Positions 34,661-44,154 of a DNA stretch of 57,636 nucleotides are shown piece after piece. Made by a program: the position numbers and the translations under genes. Within the stretch, counting starts at the first letter, position 1. Each line of letters opens with the position of its first letter. The stretch lies in the NCBI GenBank assembly GCA_030150045.1, contig JASLGM010000040.1, positions 1 through 57,636 of the forward strand, in the 5' to 3' direction. A model generated the notes under the pieces. That model did no database searches, was not told the DNA's origin, and was given only the letters and a program-made list of their open reading frames with translations. The stretch is from Taishania sp. (GTDB lineage Bacteria; Bacteroidota; Bacteroidia; Flavobacteriales_D; Crocinitomicaceae).

Positions 34661-35797
34661 ATGACGATAGCACAAAAAACTATCAAAATTTTACTTGGAT
34701 TGGCGATGATCATTGCGCCAGTTGTAAGTAAGGCCTCTGAAACTCACGAAGGAGAAGAGGTTAATGCTTCACATGGAGTGGTTTTAGAAGGGAAGATTGA
34801 TACGCCGGAGAAAATCCAAGCGTACAAGGAACACCACTTACAGGATGCACATGATTATGTGTTCTTTACAGACGGGGAAACAGGCAAGCATTACGGGTTT
34901 TCATTGCCTGTGATTTTGTGGGACAAACATGCGGGATTGCAGTTTTTTTCTTCTTCAAAATTTCACCACGGTGAAGAAGTGGCAGAGGTAAACGGAAATT
35001 TCTACCTTTATCACCACAGTAAAATTTACCGTGTAGACAGCTTAAACGCGCAGTTGACGTACAACGCCAAAGGATTTCCAAATGAATACACCCCTTTAGA
35101 TTTGTCCATTACAAAGAATGTGGTAGGGATGTTGTTTGTTTCTATCTTGATGTTGTTAGCATTTGGATCTTTAGCACGTGGTTACAAAAAGAGCATGGTT
35201 CCTACAGGGATCGGACGTTTCTTAGAGCCATTAGTGATTTATGTTAGAGACGAAATAGCTATTCCTAATATTGGAGAACACAAATACCGTAAATATATGG
35301 GGTATTTGTTGACCATTTTCTTTTTTGTTTTTATTTTAAACTTATTAGGACTGACGCCACTTGGGTTCAGTGTGACCAACAACATTGCTGTTACGACATG
35401 TTTCGCGTTGTTTACTTTCTTTATTGTTAACGTAACTGCAAACAAAGATTACTGGAAACACATTTTCTGGATGCCAGGAGTTCCAATTCCAATGAAAATC
35501 ATTTTAATGCCGATTGAGGTTTTAGGAATGTTTACCAAACCGTTCTCCTTGTTAGTGCGTATGTTCGCAAACTTAACAGCAGGACACATGGTATTTATGT
35601 CTTTGATTGCTTTATCTATTACACTTAAGGATCAGTTTACACCGGTTGGATCTGTATCTATTTCTTTTGTGTTATCATTATTTATTACATTCATTGAATT
35701 GCTTGTAGCATTCTTACAAGCGTTTATCTTTACAATGTTGTCTGCATTATTTATTGGAGCGGCAGTAGAGGAGCATGATCATGAACATGCACATTAA
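34661..35797 (+). CDS. atpB: ATP synthase F0 subunit a
   Basis: The proton channel subunit, about 378 residues, longer than the E. coli protein because of an N-terminal extension of about 150 residues. The extension starts with a cleavable-looking signal (KTIKILLGLAMIIAPVVSKA) and has an external domain (HEGEEVNASHGVV and onward) before the first membrane helix. The essential Arg lies in LLVRMFANLTAGHM. The C-terminus is His/Glu-rich (EEHDHEHAH). The ATG at 34661 is chosen; the longer frame from 34652 uses a TTG. Confidence 0.95.
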   Translation: MTIAQKTIKILLGLAMIIAPVVSKASETHEGEEVNASHGVVLEGKIDTPEKIQAYKEHHLQDAHDYVFFTDGETGKHYGFSLPVILWDKHAGLQFFSSSKFHHGEEVAEVNGNFYLYHHSKIYRVDSLNAQLTYNAKGFPNEYTPLDLSITKNVVGMLFVSILMLLAFGSLARGYKKSMVPTGIGRFLEPLVIYVRDEIAIPNIGEHKYRKYMGYLLTIFFFVFILNLLGLTPLGFSVTNNIAVTTCFALFTFFIVNVTANKDYWKHIFWMPGVPIPMKIILMPIEVLGMFTKPFSLLVRMFANLTAGHMVFMSLIALSITLKDQFTPVGSVSISFVLSLFITFIELLVAFLQAFIFTMLSALFIGAAVEEHDHEHAH

Positions 35798-35832
35798 TAC
35801 GTTTTTTGTTTAATAATTATAAATTCTAGTTT

Positions 35833-36021
35833 ATGTACAATTTAATTGGAGCAGGATTGATCGTTATCGGTGCTGGTGTTGGTTTAGGACAAATTGGTGG
35901 AAAAGCAATGGAAGGTATTGCTCGTCAACCTGAAGCAGCTGGTAAAATCCAAACAGCGATGATTATCATCGGTGCGTTATTGGAAGGTTTGGCATTTGGT
36001 GCTTTGATCTTAGGAAAATAA
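35833..36021 (+). CDS. atpE: ATP synthase F0 subunit c
   Basis: A 62-residue two-helix rotor subunit. The loop ARQPEAAGKIQ is canonical and the ion-carrying carboxylate is the Glu in GALLEGLAFG. The Na+ signature (Gln in helix 1 plus Glu-Ser in helix 2) is absent: the aligned positions hold Leu and Glu-Gly. That points to proton coupling. A hairpin follows immediately. Confidence 0.96.
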   Translation: MYNLIGAGLIVIGAGVGLGQIGGKAMEGIARQPEAAGKIQTAMIIIGALLEGLAFGALILGK

Positions 36022-36032
36022 TCCAAAAAACA

Positions 36033-36071
36033 TTAAAGCATTCCAATACGGTTGGTGGCGGAGTGCTTTAA
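36033..36071 (+). promoter_or_regulatory. Intercistronic hairpin after atpE
   Basis: TTAAAGCATTCC and GGAGTGCTTTAA form a 12-bp stem (one G-U) with a 15-base loop. No T-tract follows, so it is not a simple terminator. It may protect the atpE message end and so raise c-subunit output. Confidence 0.55.
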
Positions 36072-36106
36072 TCAATTAAACAAAAAGAAAATTTTAATCT
36101 CAAACA

Positions 36107-36607
36107 ATGGAAAAGTTAGTTAACGATTTTTCACCAGGACTATTCATCATGCAAACAATCATTTTGATTGTATTAATCTTATTGATGAAGAAATTTGCAT
36201 GGAAGCCAATTCTAGACAGTTTAACAACACGTGAAGAAGGTATCAAAAATGCGTTAGAAGCAGCTGAAAGAGCACGTCAAGAGATGGCTACTTTAAGTGA
36301 GAAAAATGATGCAATGATGAAAGAAGCGCGAATCGAAAGAGATGCGATGATTCAAGATGCAAAAATTACTGCTACACGCATGATTGATGAAGCGAAAGAA
36401 AAAGCAAACGTGGAAGCAGACAAGCAAATTGAAAATGCTCGTAAAGCAATTGAAGCGGAAAAAGTGGCTGCTTTGGCTGAATTGAAAGCATCTGTTGCTA
36501 TGATCTCTCTTGATATTGCTGAGCGTATCATCAAAGAAGACTTGGCATCAAATGATAAACAAGTTGCTTTAGCAAACAAATACGCGCAAGAAATCAATTT
36601 GAATTAA
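36107..36607 (+). CDS. atpF: ATP synthase F0 subunit b
   Basis: A 166-residue peripheral stalk subunit: one N-terminal membrane helix (about 10-30, ending LLMKKFAWKPI) and a long Ala/Glu/Lys-rich coiled helix from 35 to about 150. Normal length. It is 10 bases before atpH. Confidence 0.95.
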   Translation: MEKLVNDFSPGLFIMQTIILIVLILLMKKFAWKPILDSLTTREEGIKNALEAAERARQEMATLSEKNDAMMKEARIERDAMIQDAKITATRMIDEAKEKANVEADKQIENARKAIEAEKVAALAELKASVAMISLDIAERIIKEDLASNDKQVALANKYAQEINLN

Positions 36608-36617
36608 GATATCCAAA

Positions 36618-37151
36618 ATGAAAAGTTCGAAAATAGCAAAAAGGTACGCGAAGTCTTTATTGGAGTTGTCCATAGAGAATAACGTGGTTGACGCTGTGTT
36701 AGACAATATGAAAACATTGTCAGCAACAGTGAGTGAATCTAGAGAATTCGAACTTCTTTTGGCATCTCCAGTGGTTAGTGCATCAAAGAAGATTGAAATC
36801 TTCAACCAAATATTTGGATCATTCGAAAAAGTAGCAAAACTATTTATTGAATTGATTACCAAAAACGGTAGAGAGGTTTACTTGAAAGAGATTGCAAACG
36901 CATACCAAGATCAAGTAAATGAATACAAAGGCATTACTCCTGTAACTATCGTTTCAGCAGTAGCTTTGGATGATACAACAAAAGCGACTATTTTAGCAAA
37001 AGTAAAAGAAGTTGTTTCTGGAACATTAGAAGTATCTGAAAAGATCGATCCTTCCTTATTAGGAGGATTCATTGTTCAAATGGATGACAAGCAAATAGAT
37101 GCATCTGTTGCGAGCAAATTAAGTCAATTAAAACAACGTTTAACAAGATAA
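36618..37151 (+). CDS. atpH: ATP synthase F1 subunit delta
   Basis: A 177-residue OSCP/delta subunit that links the stalk to the F1 head. It has the N-terminal helical domain (IAKRYAKSLLELSIENN) and the C-terminal segment EVSEKIDPSLLGGFIVQMDD typical of the family. It lies between atpF and atpA as usual. Confidence 0.95.
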   Translation: MKSSKIAKRYAKSLLELSIENNVVDAVLDNMKTLSATVSESREFELLLASPVVSASKKIEIFNQIFGSFEKVAKLFIELITKNGREVYLKEIANAYQDQVNEYKGITPVTIVSAVALDDTTKATILAKVKEVVSGTLEVSEKIDPSLLGGFIVQMDDKQIDASVASKLSQLKQRLTR

Positions 37152-37185
37152 TCCGTTTTTACGGCGTCAAAGTAAAATATACAAC

Positions 37186-38760
37186 ATGGCAGAAGTAAAA
37201 CCAGCAGAAGTCTCTGCGATTTTAAGAGAGCAGTTGTCAGGATTCCGTTCTGAAGCTGAATTACAAGAAGTAGGTACTGTACTTCAAATTGGAGATGGTA
37301 TCGCTCGTATCTATGGTCTGAATGGAGTTCAACAAGGAGAATTGGTTGAATTCGAAGGAGGAATGAACGGAATTGCATTGAACTTGGAAGAGGACAATGT
37401 AGGTGTCGTAGTTCTTGGTCGTTCGACTGAAGTGAAAGAAGGAGATACTGTTAAACGTACAGGACGTATTTCATCTGTAAATGTAGGTGAAGGTATGGTA
37501 GGACGTGTAGTAGATACTTTGGGTAACCCAATCGATGGTAAAGGACCAATCGCTGGAGAATTATTCGAAATGCCTATCGAGCGTAAAGCACCAGGTGTAC
37601 TTTTCCGTCAACCGGTTACGGAACCATTGCAAACAGGTGTAAAAGCTGTTGATGCTATGATTCCAGTAGGACGTGGTCAACGTGAATTAGTTATTGGTGA
37701 CCGTCAAACAGGAAAAACAACTGTTTGTATTGATACCATTATCAATCAAAAAGAATTCTATGATGCAGGTGAACCTGTATTTTGTATATATGTAGCGATT
37801 GGACAAAAAGGTTCAACGGTTGCAGGGATTGTTAAGAAATTAGAAGAAGCAGGAGCAATGGACTATACAGTTATCGTTGCGGCTAATGCTTCTGATCCTG
37901 CACCAATGCAGTTCTACGCTCCAATGACAGGTGCTGCGATCGGAGAATTTTTCCGTGATACTGGTCGTCCTGCATTGATCGTTTATGATGATTTATCTAA
38001 ACAAGCAGTAGCTTACCGTGAGGTTTCATTGTTGTTACGTCGTCCACCAGGACGCGAAGCATACCCAGGTGACGTTTTCTACTTACACTCCAGATTATTG
38101 GAACGTGCAGCAAAAATTATCGCTGATGATACTATTGCAGCACAAATGAATGACTTGCCAGCTTCTTTGAAAGGTAAAGTAAAAGGTGGAGGTTCTTTGA
38201 CAGCATTACCAATCATTGAAACACAAGCAGGTGACGTTTCTGCTTATATCCCAACAAACGTAATTTCTATTACAGACGGACAAATCTTCTTGGAGTCTGA
38301 CTTGTTCAACTCTGGAATTCGTCCAGCGATTAACGTAGGTATCTCCGTTTCTCGTGTTGGTGGTAACGCGCAAATTAAGTCTATGAAAAAAGTATCAGGT
38401 ACTTTAAAATTAGACCAAGCGCAATACCGTGAATTAGAAGCATTCGCTAAATTTGGTTCAGATTTAGATAACGCTACTAAAAACGTATTAGATAAAGGTG
38501 CACGTAACGTAGAAATCTTGAAACAACGTGAAGGAGATCCAATGTCTGTTGAAAAACAAATTGCAATCATCTTCGCTGGAACAAAAGGTTTACTTCAAAA
38601 TGTGCCAGTTTCAAAAGTGAAAGCTTTCGAAAAAGAATACTTAGATTTCTTAGAAGCAAAACATGCAAATGTATTGGCTGATTTGAAAGCAGGAAAATAC
38701 ACAGACGAGATTACAGATACTTTAACAAAAGTAGCAAAAGAAATCTCTAGCAAATATTAA
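37186..38760 (+). CDS. atpA: ATP synthase F1 subunit alpha
   Basis: A 524-residue non-catalytic nucleotide-binding subunit with the Walker A loop GDRQTGKTT (about 170-178), the RPALIVYDDLSKQAVAYR segment and the PPGREAYPGDVFYLHSRLLE block. Length is normal. A 12-bp hairpin separates it from atpG. Confidence 0.98.
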   Translation: MAEVKPAEVSAILREQLSGFRSEAELQEVGTVLQIGDGIARIYGLNGVQQGELVEFEGGMNGIALNLEEDNVGVVVLGRSTEVKEGDTVKRTGRISSVNVGEGMVGRVVDTLGNPIDGKGPIAGELFEMPIERKAPGVLFRQPVTEPLQTGVKAVDAMIPVGRGQRELVIGDRQTGKTTVCIDTIINQKEFYDAGEPVFCIYVAIGQKGSTVAGIVKKLEEAGAMDYTVIVAANASDPAPMQFYAPMTGAAIGEFFRDTGRPALIVYDDLSKQAVAYREVSLLLRRPPGREAYPGDVFYLHSRLLERAAKIIADDTIAAQMNDLPASLKGKVKGGGSLTALPIIETQAGDVSAYIPTNVISITDGQIFLESDLFNSGIRPAINVGISVSRVGGNAQIKSMKKVSGTLKLDQAQYRELEAFAKFGSDLDNATKNVLDKGARNVEILKQREGDPMSVEKQIAIIFAGTKGLLQNVPVSKVKAFEKEYLDFLEAKHANVLADLKAGKYTDEITDTLTKVAKEISSKY

Positions 38761-38771
38761 GAAAACGAGCG

Positions 38772-38801
38772 GTTGGAACATATCATAAAATATGTTCCAA
38801 C
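38772..38801 (+). promoter_or_regulatory. Intercistronic hairpin between atpA and atpG
   Basis: GTTGGAACATAT and ATATGTTCCAAC form a perfect 12-bp stem with a CATAAA loop. There is no T-tract, so RNA stability or processing is likelier than termination. Confidence 0.6.
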
Positions 38802-38867
38802 ATAGCTCAAATTGGGAATGCTAAATCGCAAAAGCGCTAACATTCACTATTTTTAATTCAAAGAACG

Positions 38868-39743
38868 ATGCCAAGTTTAAAGGAAATACGTAACAGAATT
38901 ACCTCCGTAGGATCTACAATGCAGATTACCTCTGCAATGAAGATGGTTTCTGCTGCAAAATTGAAACGTGCGCAAGATGCTATTACGCAGTTGCGTCCGT
39001 ATGCTGAAAAATTACAAGATATTCTTGGAAATCTGACAGCGTCATTAAACATGTCTGAAAATGCGTATGCTGAAGTACGTAAAGTAGATAGAGTGGTGGT
39101 TATCGCTTTGTCGTCTAACAGAGGTCTTTGTGGTGGTTTCAACAATAACGTAATCAAACGTGTAAACAATTTGGTGAACGGTGAATTGGCCAACGAAAAT
39201 CCAGGTGTTCTTACACTAGGAAAAAAAGTGAAGGATACTTTCCGCAAGACTCCAATGTATTATGTTAACGATAACATCGCTCCGGTAGAAGATATTTTCT
39301 CAAATTTAACGTTTGAAAATGTGTCTATTATCGCGCAAGACATGATGGATCGTTTCCGCAACAAAGAAATTGACAAAGTAGTTATCGTTTACAATAAATT
39401 CAAAAATGCAGCAACGCAAGAGGTTATTGTGGAACAAATGTTACCCATCGTTTCAAATGTTGTAGAAGGAGAAACTTCTGAAGTAGATTACATCTTTGAA
39501 CCTTCTAAAAAAGAAATCGTAGATGAATTGATTCCAAAATCACTTAAAATACAATTGTATAAAGCGGTTTTAGATTCTAATGCTGCTGAGCATGGTGCGC
39601 GTATGACCGCAATGCATAAAGCAACAGACAACGCAAGTGAATTGCAACGTAACTTGAAATTATCTTACAACAAAGCGCGTCAAGCGGCCATTACAAACGA
39701 AATCTTGGAGATCGTTGGTGGTGCTGAAGCCTTGAACGGATAA
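38868..39743 (+). CDS. atpG: ATP synthase F1 subunit gamma
   Basis: The 291-residue central shaft. It has the N-terminal MPSLKEIRNRITSVGSTMQI and the C-terminal helix with MTAMHKATDNASELQ, both family hallmarks. It is the last atp gene here, and a terminator follows. Subunits beta and epsilon (atpD, atpC) are absent, so they must lie at another locus, as in other Bacteroidota. Confidence 0.96.
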   Translation: MPSLKEIRNRITSVGSTMQITSAMKMVSAAKLKRAQDAITQLRPYAEKLQDILGNLTASLNMSENAYAEVRKVDRVVVIALSSNRGLCGGFNNNVIKRVNNLVNGELANENPGVLTLGKKVKDTFRKTPMYYVNDNIAPVEDIFSNLTFENVSIIAQDMMDRFRNKEIDKVVIVYNKFKNAATQEVIVEQMLPIVSNVVEGETSEVDYIFEPSKKEIVDELIPKSLKIQLYKAVLDSNAAEHGARMTAMHKATDNASELQRNLKLSYNKARQAAITNEILEIVGGAEALNG

Positions 39744-39764
39744 TCAAAGTTCCTTAATATGTTT

Positions 39765-39798
39765 AAAGCCTCGTATGTGTATACGGGGCTTTTTTTAT
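39765..39798 (+). terminator. Rho-independent terminator of the atp operon
   Basis: AAAGCCTCGTAT and ATACGGGGCTTT form a 12-bp stem (one G-U) with a GTGT loop, followed by TTTTT. It ends the atp operon 21 bases after the atpG stop. Confidence 0.9.
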
Positions 39799-39817
39799 GG
39801 TATTTATTTTGTTTTTT

Positions 39818-39901
39818 GGGCGCTCCATCAAGTAAATTGATGGTCAGGCTATCCGCTATATCTTTTTTTTCAAAAAAGGATGCCGCTCCTATCCTTAGCG
39901 C
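39818..39901 (+). repeat. Family B dispersed repeat, copy 3
   Basis: Conserved blocks GGGCGCTCC, AGGCTATCCGCT and GATGCCGCTCCTATCCTTAGCGC. The first variable hairpin is CCATCAA-GTAAA-TTGATGG (39825-39843); the second is CTTTTTT/AAAAAAGG. A family A copy follows after 54 bases, in the same orientation. Confidence 0.88.
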
Positions 39902-39955
39902 AAGATCACTTTTCTTTTTTGTATACTGTCTTTTAGTGGGGCGTACGCTTTTCAT

Positions 39956-40103
39956 CAGCCAGGGAATAGCGTGATAGCTAAAAGAAGGAAAGAAGGTGTG
40001 AACGCTCTATTTTCACTGCGACTAACAGAAGCACATGTAAATAGAAGGCGTGAACCCTTCTTTCCGATTTTACTAAAGCGCGTTTACCGTTAAGGCTGCC
40101 AAA
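39956..40103 (+). repeat. Family A dispersed repeat, copy 6
   Basis: The copy runs from CAGCCAGGG to GGCTGCCAAA. The outer variable arm is a perfect 10-bp stem, GGAAAGAAGG (39987-39996) with CCTTCTTTCC (40056-40065), unrelated in sequence to the same arm of other copies. The inner arm is CTATTTTCA with TGTAAATAG. Both GTGAAC boxes are present. With the B copy it fills the convergent gap between atpG and the surface protein gene. Confidence 0.92.
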
Positions 40104-40120
40104 TCCATAATTAACGTCTT

Positions 40121-42316
40121 TTATTCAATAACAATACGTTTGTTTTTGATCAGGTGGCCGTTGATATCAAATTGGATGATGTACACACCAGGCGTAAGAT
40201 TAGAAGTGTCTACAAGGTATTTCCCTTCGCTTTTGGTGTATTCCACGTCCACTTTGCTACCCAACAAATTAAACACGCTTATTTTGCCGTTAAACCCACT
40301 CCATTTTATATTCAATTCTTTTCGCGCGGGTTGTGGATAAATTTCAATCTCTTCATTTTCTTCGCCTTTTACCAGAATAGGATCAAAGAGGTATTCCTCG
40401 CCGCTTTTGTCCGTTTGTTTCAATCGATAGTAGGTGTGCGGTGCTTGTAAGTCGTTTTTATCTATATGCGTGTACACATTTCTTTCGGCTGAATTTTCTT
40501 TCCCTTTTATTGTAGCAATTGTTAACCAATCCTGGTAATCTGTTTTCTTTTGGATGGTGAAAAAGTCATTGTTTTTCTCATTAATGGTTTCCCACGCCAA
40601 TAACACTTCTTTCCCAGTTTTTACTGCAGAAAAATGGACTAAATCTATTGCCAAAGGACAGGTAACAATAAATGTTTGTGCTGTAGTGACATTACAATTG
40701 TCGGTTACGTTTACGGTGTATGTACCTACGTTAGTGATATTTATTGAAGAGGTGTTTCCTCCGGTACTCCATGAATAACTGTATCCAGGAACGCCGTTGG
40801 TTGGTAAAGCATTCAGTGTCTGTAGACCAGAACAAGATGCTAAATTGATGTTTTGATTTCCGGGTAACTCTAGTGTACGGCCAACGAGTGTTATAGACCA
40901 GGTGTTGCTATTCATTCGTTGACAGTTGTTGCCACAATTTCCACCAATGTTACAATAGCAATATGAATTTTGTATAATAAATGGGATGGTTCCTGTACAA
41001 GAAGGAGTGACACAAATTGCAGTATTTGTAATGTCTAATCCAGTCCCTGTACATGTCCCCATATTGACTGAATTACATGACCAATAAGTTGTAGCGTCTG
41101 AAGGATTAACTCCACATGGTCCACTTATCTTAAAACCTGCTTGTTTCATAGAGCAATAGTACAAGCACAAAAATGATGAAGGTAATGTTTCGTATTCAGT
41201 GTTTGAAAGAACTTGAATGATTGTAGTGTTTGGAGGCTTTGGAACATTTAATAGATAAGAACACGATCCAGTTCCTCCGCAATACTGTCCATTGTATTGA
41301 AATGACATCCATCCAGCAGTATGTGTTGCTGTTGCGGTTACCAATGGGTCAATGTTTACAGGGTATTGTAATCCGCTATTCAGCCATTGCGTTGGAACAT
41401 TTATTTTTAAATAATCGACATTAAATTCATAATTTAATCGAATTTCATTTTCCTTTATTTCGCTTTTGTCGTAACCATAAGCATGACCTATTTCAAAGTT
41501 TACACGTTCATTTTGGTCGTAAATTAAGAGTTTTCCATAGTAAAGACCGTTGTGCACATCGTTTGGCATTTCTGGTCGAATTTGGTAGCCGTTTGGTAGT
41601 TGATGGTGATCCATAAACTGTATGTTGACAACATCGTTTATACCAGTTAACGGTGCTGTTATCACATAGTTTAACTTGATTTTGTCTAAGTGGTATACGA
41701 TTTGAATATCAATGTTCTCCCAAGCGTTGGTAATGTAAATGCCTTCATCACCAATGGTATAGTTCGACCAATCAGCTGTCCCTTTATTGGTTATTGAACC
41801 GTTTCTGTGGTTGTATATCAAATCGATTTTGTTGTTAAAGGTAAAGTTACCATCTGGCGTTACAAAACCAGATTGTTTTTCCAATATGTTTAAAAAGGTT
41901 GGTAATTCTTGCTGCTCTGCCATGAAAAGTGTATTTGTTTTTCTTTTCAATCTCGGATCATAACTGATTTTGTAGCCGTCTTTCTCATAATGAAACACCC
42001 CATATACTGCTTGTGAATAGAATTCTTTTCCTTTAGTTCCTAATTTGACAAACATACGGGAAGAGTCTTTTCTTTCTTCTAGTAATTCGTAACAATCGGT
42101 ACACGGAGCTTTGTGGGGTAAAATCCCATATTCAGGATGCGATTTTAAATGATCTGGCGTCATTTTCTTTTGTTCTTCCGAAATACTTATTGGCCGGTCT
42201 GCGGTTAGGGTAGTAAGATTAAATTCATTTGCGACCATACCAGATGACTGGATTTGACCAAATGATTGTAATGCAGTAAGCAATACAAGAGCTGTAGTTA
42301 GTATACTCGTTTTCAA
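40121..42316 (-). CDS. T9SS surface protein with type A sorting domain
   Basis: A 731-residue secreted protein. The signal peptide is MKTSILTTALVLLTALQSFG. The C-terminal 80 residues form a Por_Secre_tail domain (IYPQPARKELNIKW, ISVFNLLGSKV, LTPGVYIIQF, RIVIE), the signal for export and attachment by the type IX system. Residues 140-340 match the beta-rich domain seen in large DUF7948/SBBP-type Bacteroidota proteins (NKIDLIYNHRNGSITNKG). A Cys-rich segment (about 385-505) precedes an SprB-like repeat (PGYSYSWSTGGNTSSI). Function unknown. Confidence 0.86.
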   Translation of the reverse strand: MKTSILTTALVLLTALQSFGQIQSSGMVANEFNLTTLTADRPISISEEQKKMTPDHLKSHPEYGILPHKAPCTDCYELLEERKDSSRMFVKLGTKGKEFYSQAVYGVFHYEKDGYKISYDPRLKRKTNTLFMAEQQELPTFLNILEKQSGFVTPDGNFTFNNKIDLIYNHRNGSITNKGTADWSNYTIGDEGIYITNAWENIDIQIVYHLDKIKLNYVITAPLTGINDVVNIQFMDHHQLPNGYQIRPEMPNDVHNGLYYGKLLIYDQNERVNFEIGHAYGYDKSEIKENEIRLNYEFNVDYLKINVPTQWLNSGLQYPVNIDPLVTATATHTAGWMSFQYNGQYCGGTGSCSYLLNVPKPPNTTIIQVLSNTEYETLPSSFLCLYYCSMKQAGFKISGPCGVNPSDATTYWSCNSVNMGTCTGTGLDITNTAICVTPSCTGTIPFIIQNSYCYCNIGGNCGNNCQRMNSNTWSITLVGRTLELPGNQNINLASCSGLQTLNALPTNGVPGYSYSWSTGGNTSSINITNVGTYTVNVTDNCNVTTAQTFIVTCPLAIDLVHFSAVKTGKEVLLAWETINEKNNDFFTIQKKTDYQDWLTIATIKGKENSAERNVYTHIDKNDLQAPHTYYRLKQTDKSGEEYLFDPILVKGEENEEIEIYPQPARKELNIKWSGFNGKISVFNLLGSKVDVEYTKSEGKYLVDTSNLTPGVYIIQFDINGHLIKNKRIVIE

Positions 42317-42681
42317 GAATGTAGTTTTTATTTATTTTAAATATATCTTTTTTTTTTGTTTTCAATGTGTTGAATTAACCTTTTGTGTTTGTAGACGAAT
42401 AATTGTTTATCAAGAATGAAAATTATATTATCTTATTTGTGGTTTTTCACTGATTTTTTGTTTTGTAATTGCTTCGTCTTGAATTCCTAATGTGATTTTT
42501 ATTTCTTCCTAAAACAAAGGTTTGACAATAGAAGAAAGTCGTTTTTCCTCTTTTTAGGAGGGCAATACTACGAGGGGGGTATTTTTTAACTAAAAACCAC
42601 TTCAATTTCTTTTCAGATTTATTCTATTCTTCAAATATCTGCATACCTTTGAAGTCGCATAAAATTGAAAGTGTACATAAG
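42317..42681. other. Divergent intergenic region with a promoter-like box
   Basis: About 365 bp between divergent genes. It holds a TACCTTTG box (42644-42651) matching TAnnTTTG, suited to the SGNH-MBOAT operon, and a small imperfect hairpin AATAC/GTATT followed by TTTTTT (about 42567-42590). No gene is seen. Confidence 0.45.
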
Positions 42682-44154
42682 TTGAAGAATTTCCCGTTTT
42701 ATAAGGTTTTATTGGCATTGCTATTCTTGCTTTCCATGTTGTTATCATTGGCCTATTTTTTTCCTTCTGAAGGAGTAAAAGTTGCCGGGGTTACCTTCAA
42801 ATTTCCAACGATGGATGATTTGATGCATCCAAAAAGGCAGGAAAAAGTGAATATTGATTCCTTGATCATTGATGTAGATACAGCAATGGTGGTGATAGAA
42901 ATTGATCCCTTACTTAAGCATAAAGAAGAAGATGGCACAATGGGAAAACCTTCGGGTGGAGATTTTTCTGCTCATAAAAGTGGAACGGAACTTTATCTAA
43001 CAGAGGAAGGGAAATCTAAATTGAGGGCTTTCTTTGAAAAGCTTTCTACAGCGGCAGCAAATAATCGAAAAATTCATATTCTACACTACGGTGACTCTCA
43101 AATTGAGGGAGATCGTATGACTGGATTTATTCGAGAGCGTTTACAAAATCAATTTGGTGGAAATGGACCTGGTTTAGTTCCTGCGTTTAATGTTTACAGT
43201 ACGTATGCTTTTACACAAAGTCTAAGTCCAAATTTTAAACGTTACACCTGTTTTGGTGGGGATAAATTATCCAATAGAAAGTATGGTGTTATGGGGTCGG
43301 CAGCACGCTTTACGCCAGAACCTAAAGATTCTTTTGACCTAACAAAAATGGGTGAAGAGAAAACGGCATGGATAGAAATTGCGGCAAACGGAAATGCCTA
43401 CGCGCGTGCACGTACATTTAGCCAAGTGAAAATGGTGTACAATAGTTGTGTAGCCCCTTGTTTGCTAAATGTGTATCAAAATGGTACGTTGATACATCAA
43501 GACAGCTTGATAACGGATGGTAAACAGCATACGGTGAAATTGAATTTCCCACAAGGTAGTGGAAAACTGAAATATGAATTCCGATCAAAAATAAGTCCAA
43601 CCATTTCTCATTTCCAATTGGAAGGAGATATAGGTGTACAGGTTTCTAACATTGGAATGCGTGGGTCAAGTGGAACTATTTTTGGTGCTATGGACCGTTC
43701 GCTAGTTGGGCAATCGTTCAATGAGATGAATGCCGAATTGATTATTATGCAATTTGGTGGAAATTCAGTTCCTTCTTTCAGAGATAGTTCTAGCGTACGT
43801 GGTTACGCCAATATGTTTAAAGGACAATTGAATACCATAAAAGCATTAAAACCCAATGCGGCGATTATTGTCATTGGACCCTCTGATATGTCTCGTTTGT
43901 CACAAGGAATTTACGAAACCTATCCTTTGTTGCCGTATTGTGTGGAGCAAATGAAACGCGTAACTACAGAAGTAGGTGGTGCTTATTGGGACTTATATGG
44001 TGCAATGGGAGGAAGAAACTCTATGCCATCTTGGGTGGAAAAAGGACTGGCAGGAAATGACTACATCCATTTTAGTAATCGTGGAGCAAGTATTGCTGCG
44101 CAAAAGTTTTATGATGCATTTATTGCTGAATATGTAAATTGGGCCAATCAATAG
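42682..44154 (+). CDS. SGNH/GDSL-type hydrolase-like protein, membrane anchored (first of pair)
   Basis: About 490 residues with an N-terminal membrane anchor (FYKVLLALLFLLSMLLSLAYFF) and an external SGNH domain. Block I is HYGDSQIEGD with the Ser nucleophile, block III is FGGNS, and block V is DYIHFSNRG with the Asp-x2-His pair, so the catalytic set is complete. Such proteins work as acetyl transferases or esterases beside MBOAT partners. No ATG precedes the anchor. A TTG at 42649 is the longest start but lies in a TACCTTTG promoter-like box, so the TTG at 42682 is used; either is possible. Confidence 0.8.
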   Translation: MKNFPFYKVLLALLFLLSMLLSLAYFFPSEGVKVAGVTFKFPTMDDLMHPKRQEKVNIDSLIIDVDTAMVVIEIDPLLKHKEEDGTMGKPSGGDFSAHKSGTELYLTEEGKSKLRAFFEKLSTAAANNRKIHILHYGDSQIEGDRMTGFIRERLQNQFGGNGPGLVPAFNVYSTYAFTQSLSPNFKRYTCFGGDKLSNRKYGVMGSAARFTPEPKDSFDLTKMGEEKTAWIEIAANGNAYARARTFSQVKMVYNSCVAPCLLNVYQNGTLIHQDSLITDGKQHTVKLNFPQGSGKLKYEFRSKISPTISHFQLEGDIGVQVSNIGMRGSSGTIFGAMDRSLVGQSFNEMNAELIIMQFGGNSVPSFRDSSSVRGYANMFKGQLNTIKALKPNAAIIVIGPSDMSRLSQGIYETYPLLPYCVEQMKRVTTEVGGAYWDLYGAMGGRNSMPSWVEKGLAGNDYIHFSNRGASIAAQKFYDAFIAEYVNWANQ

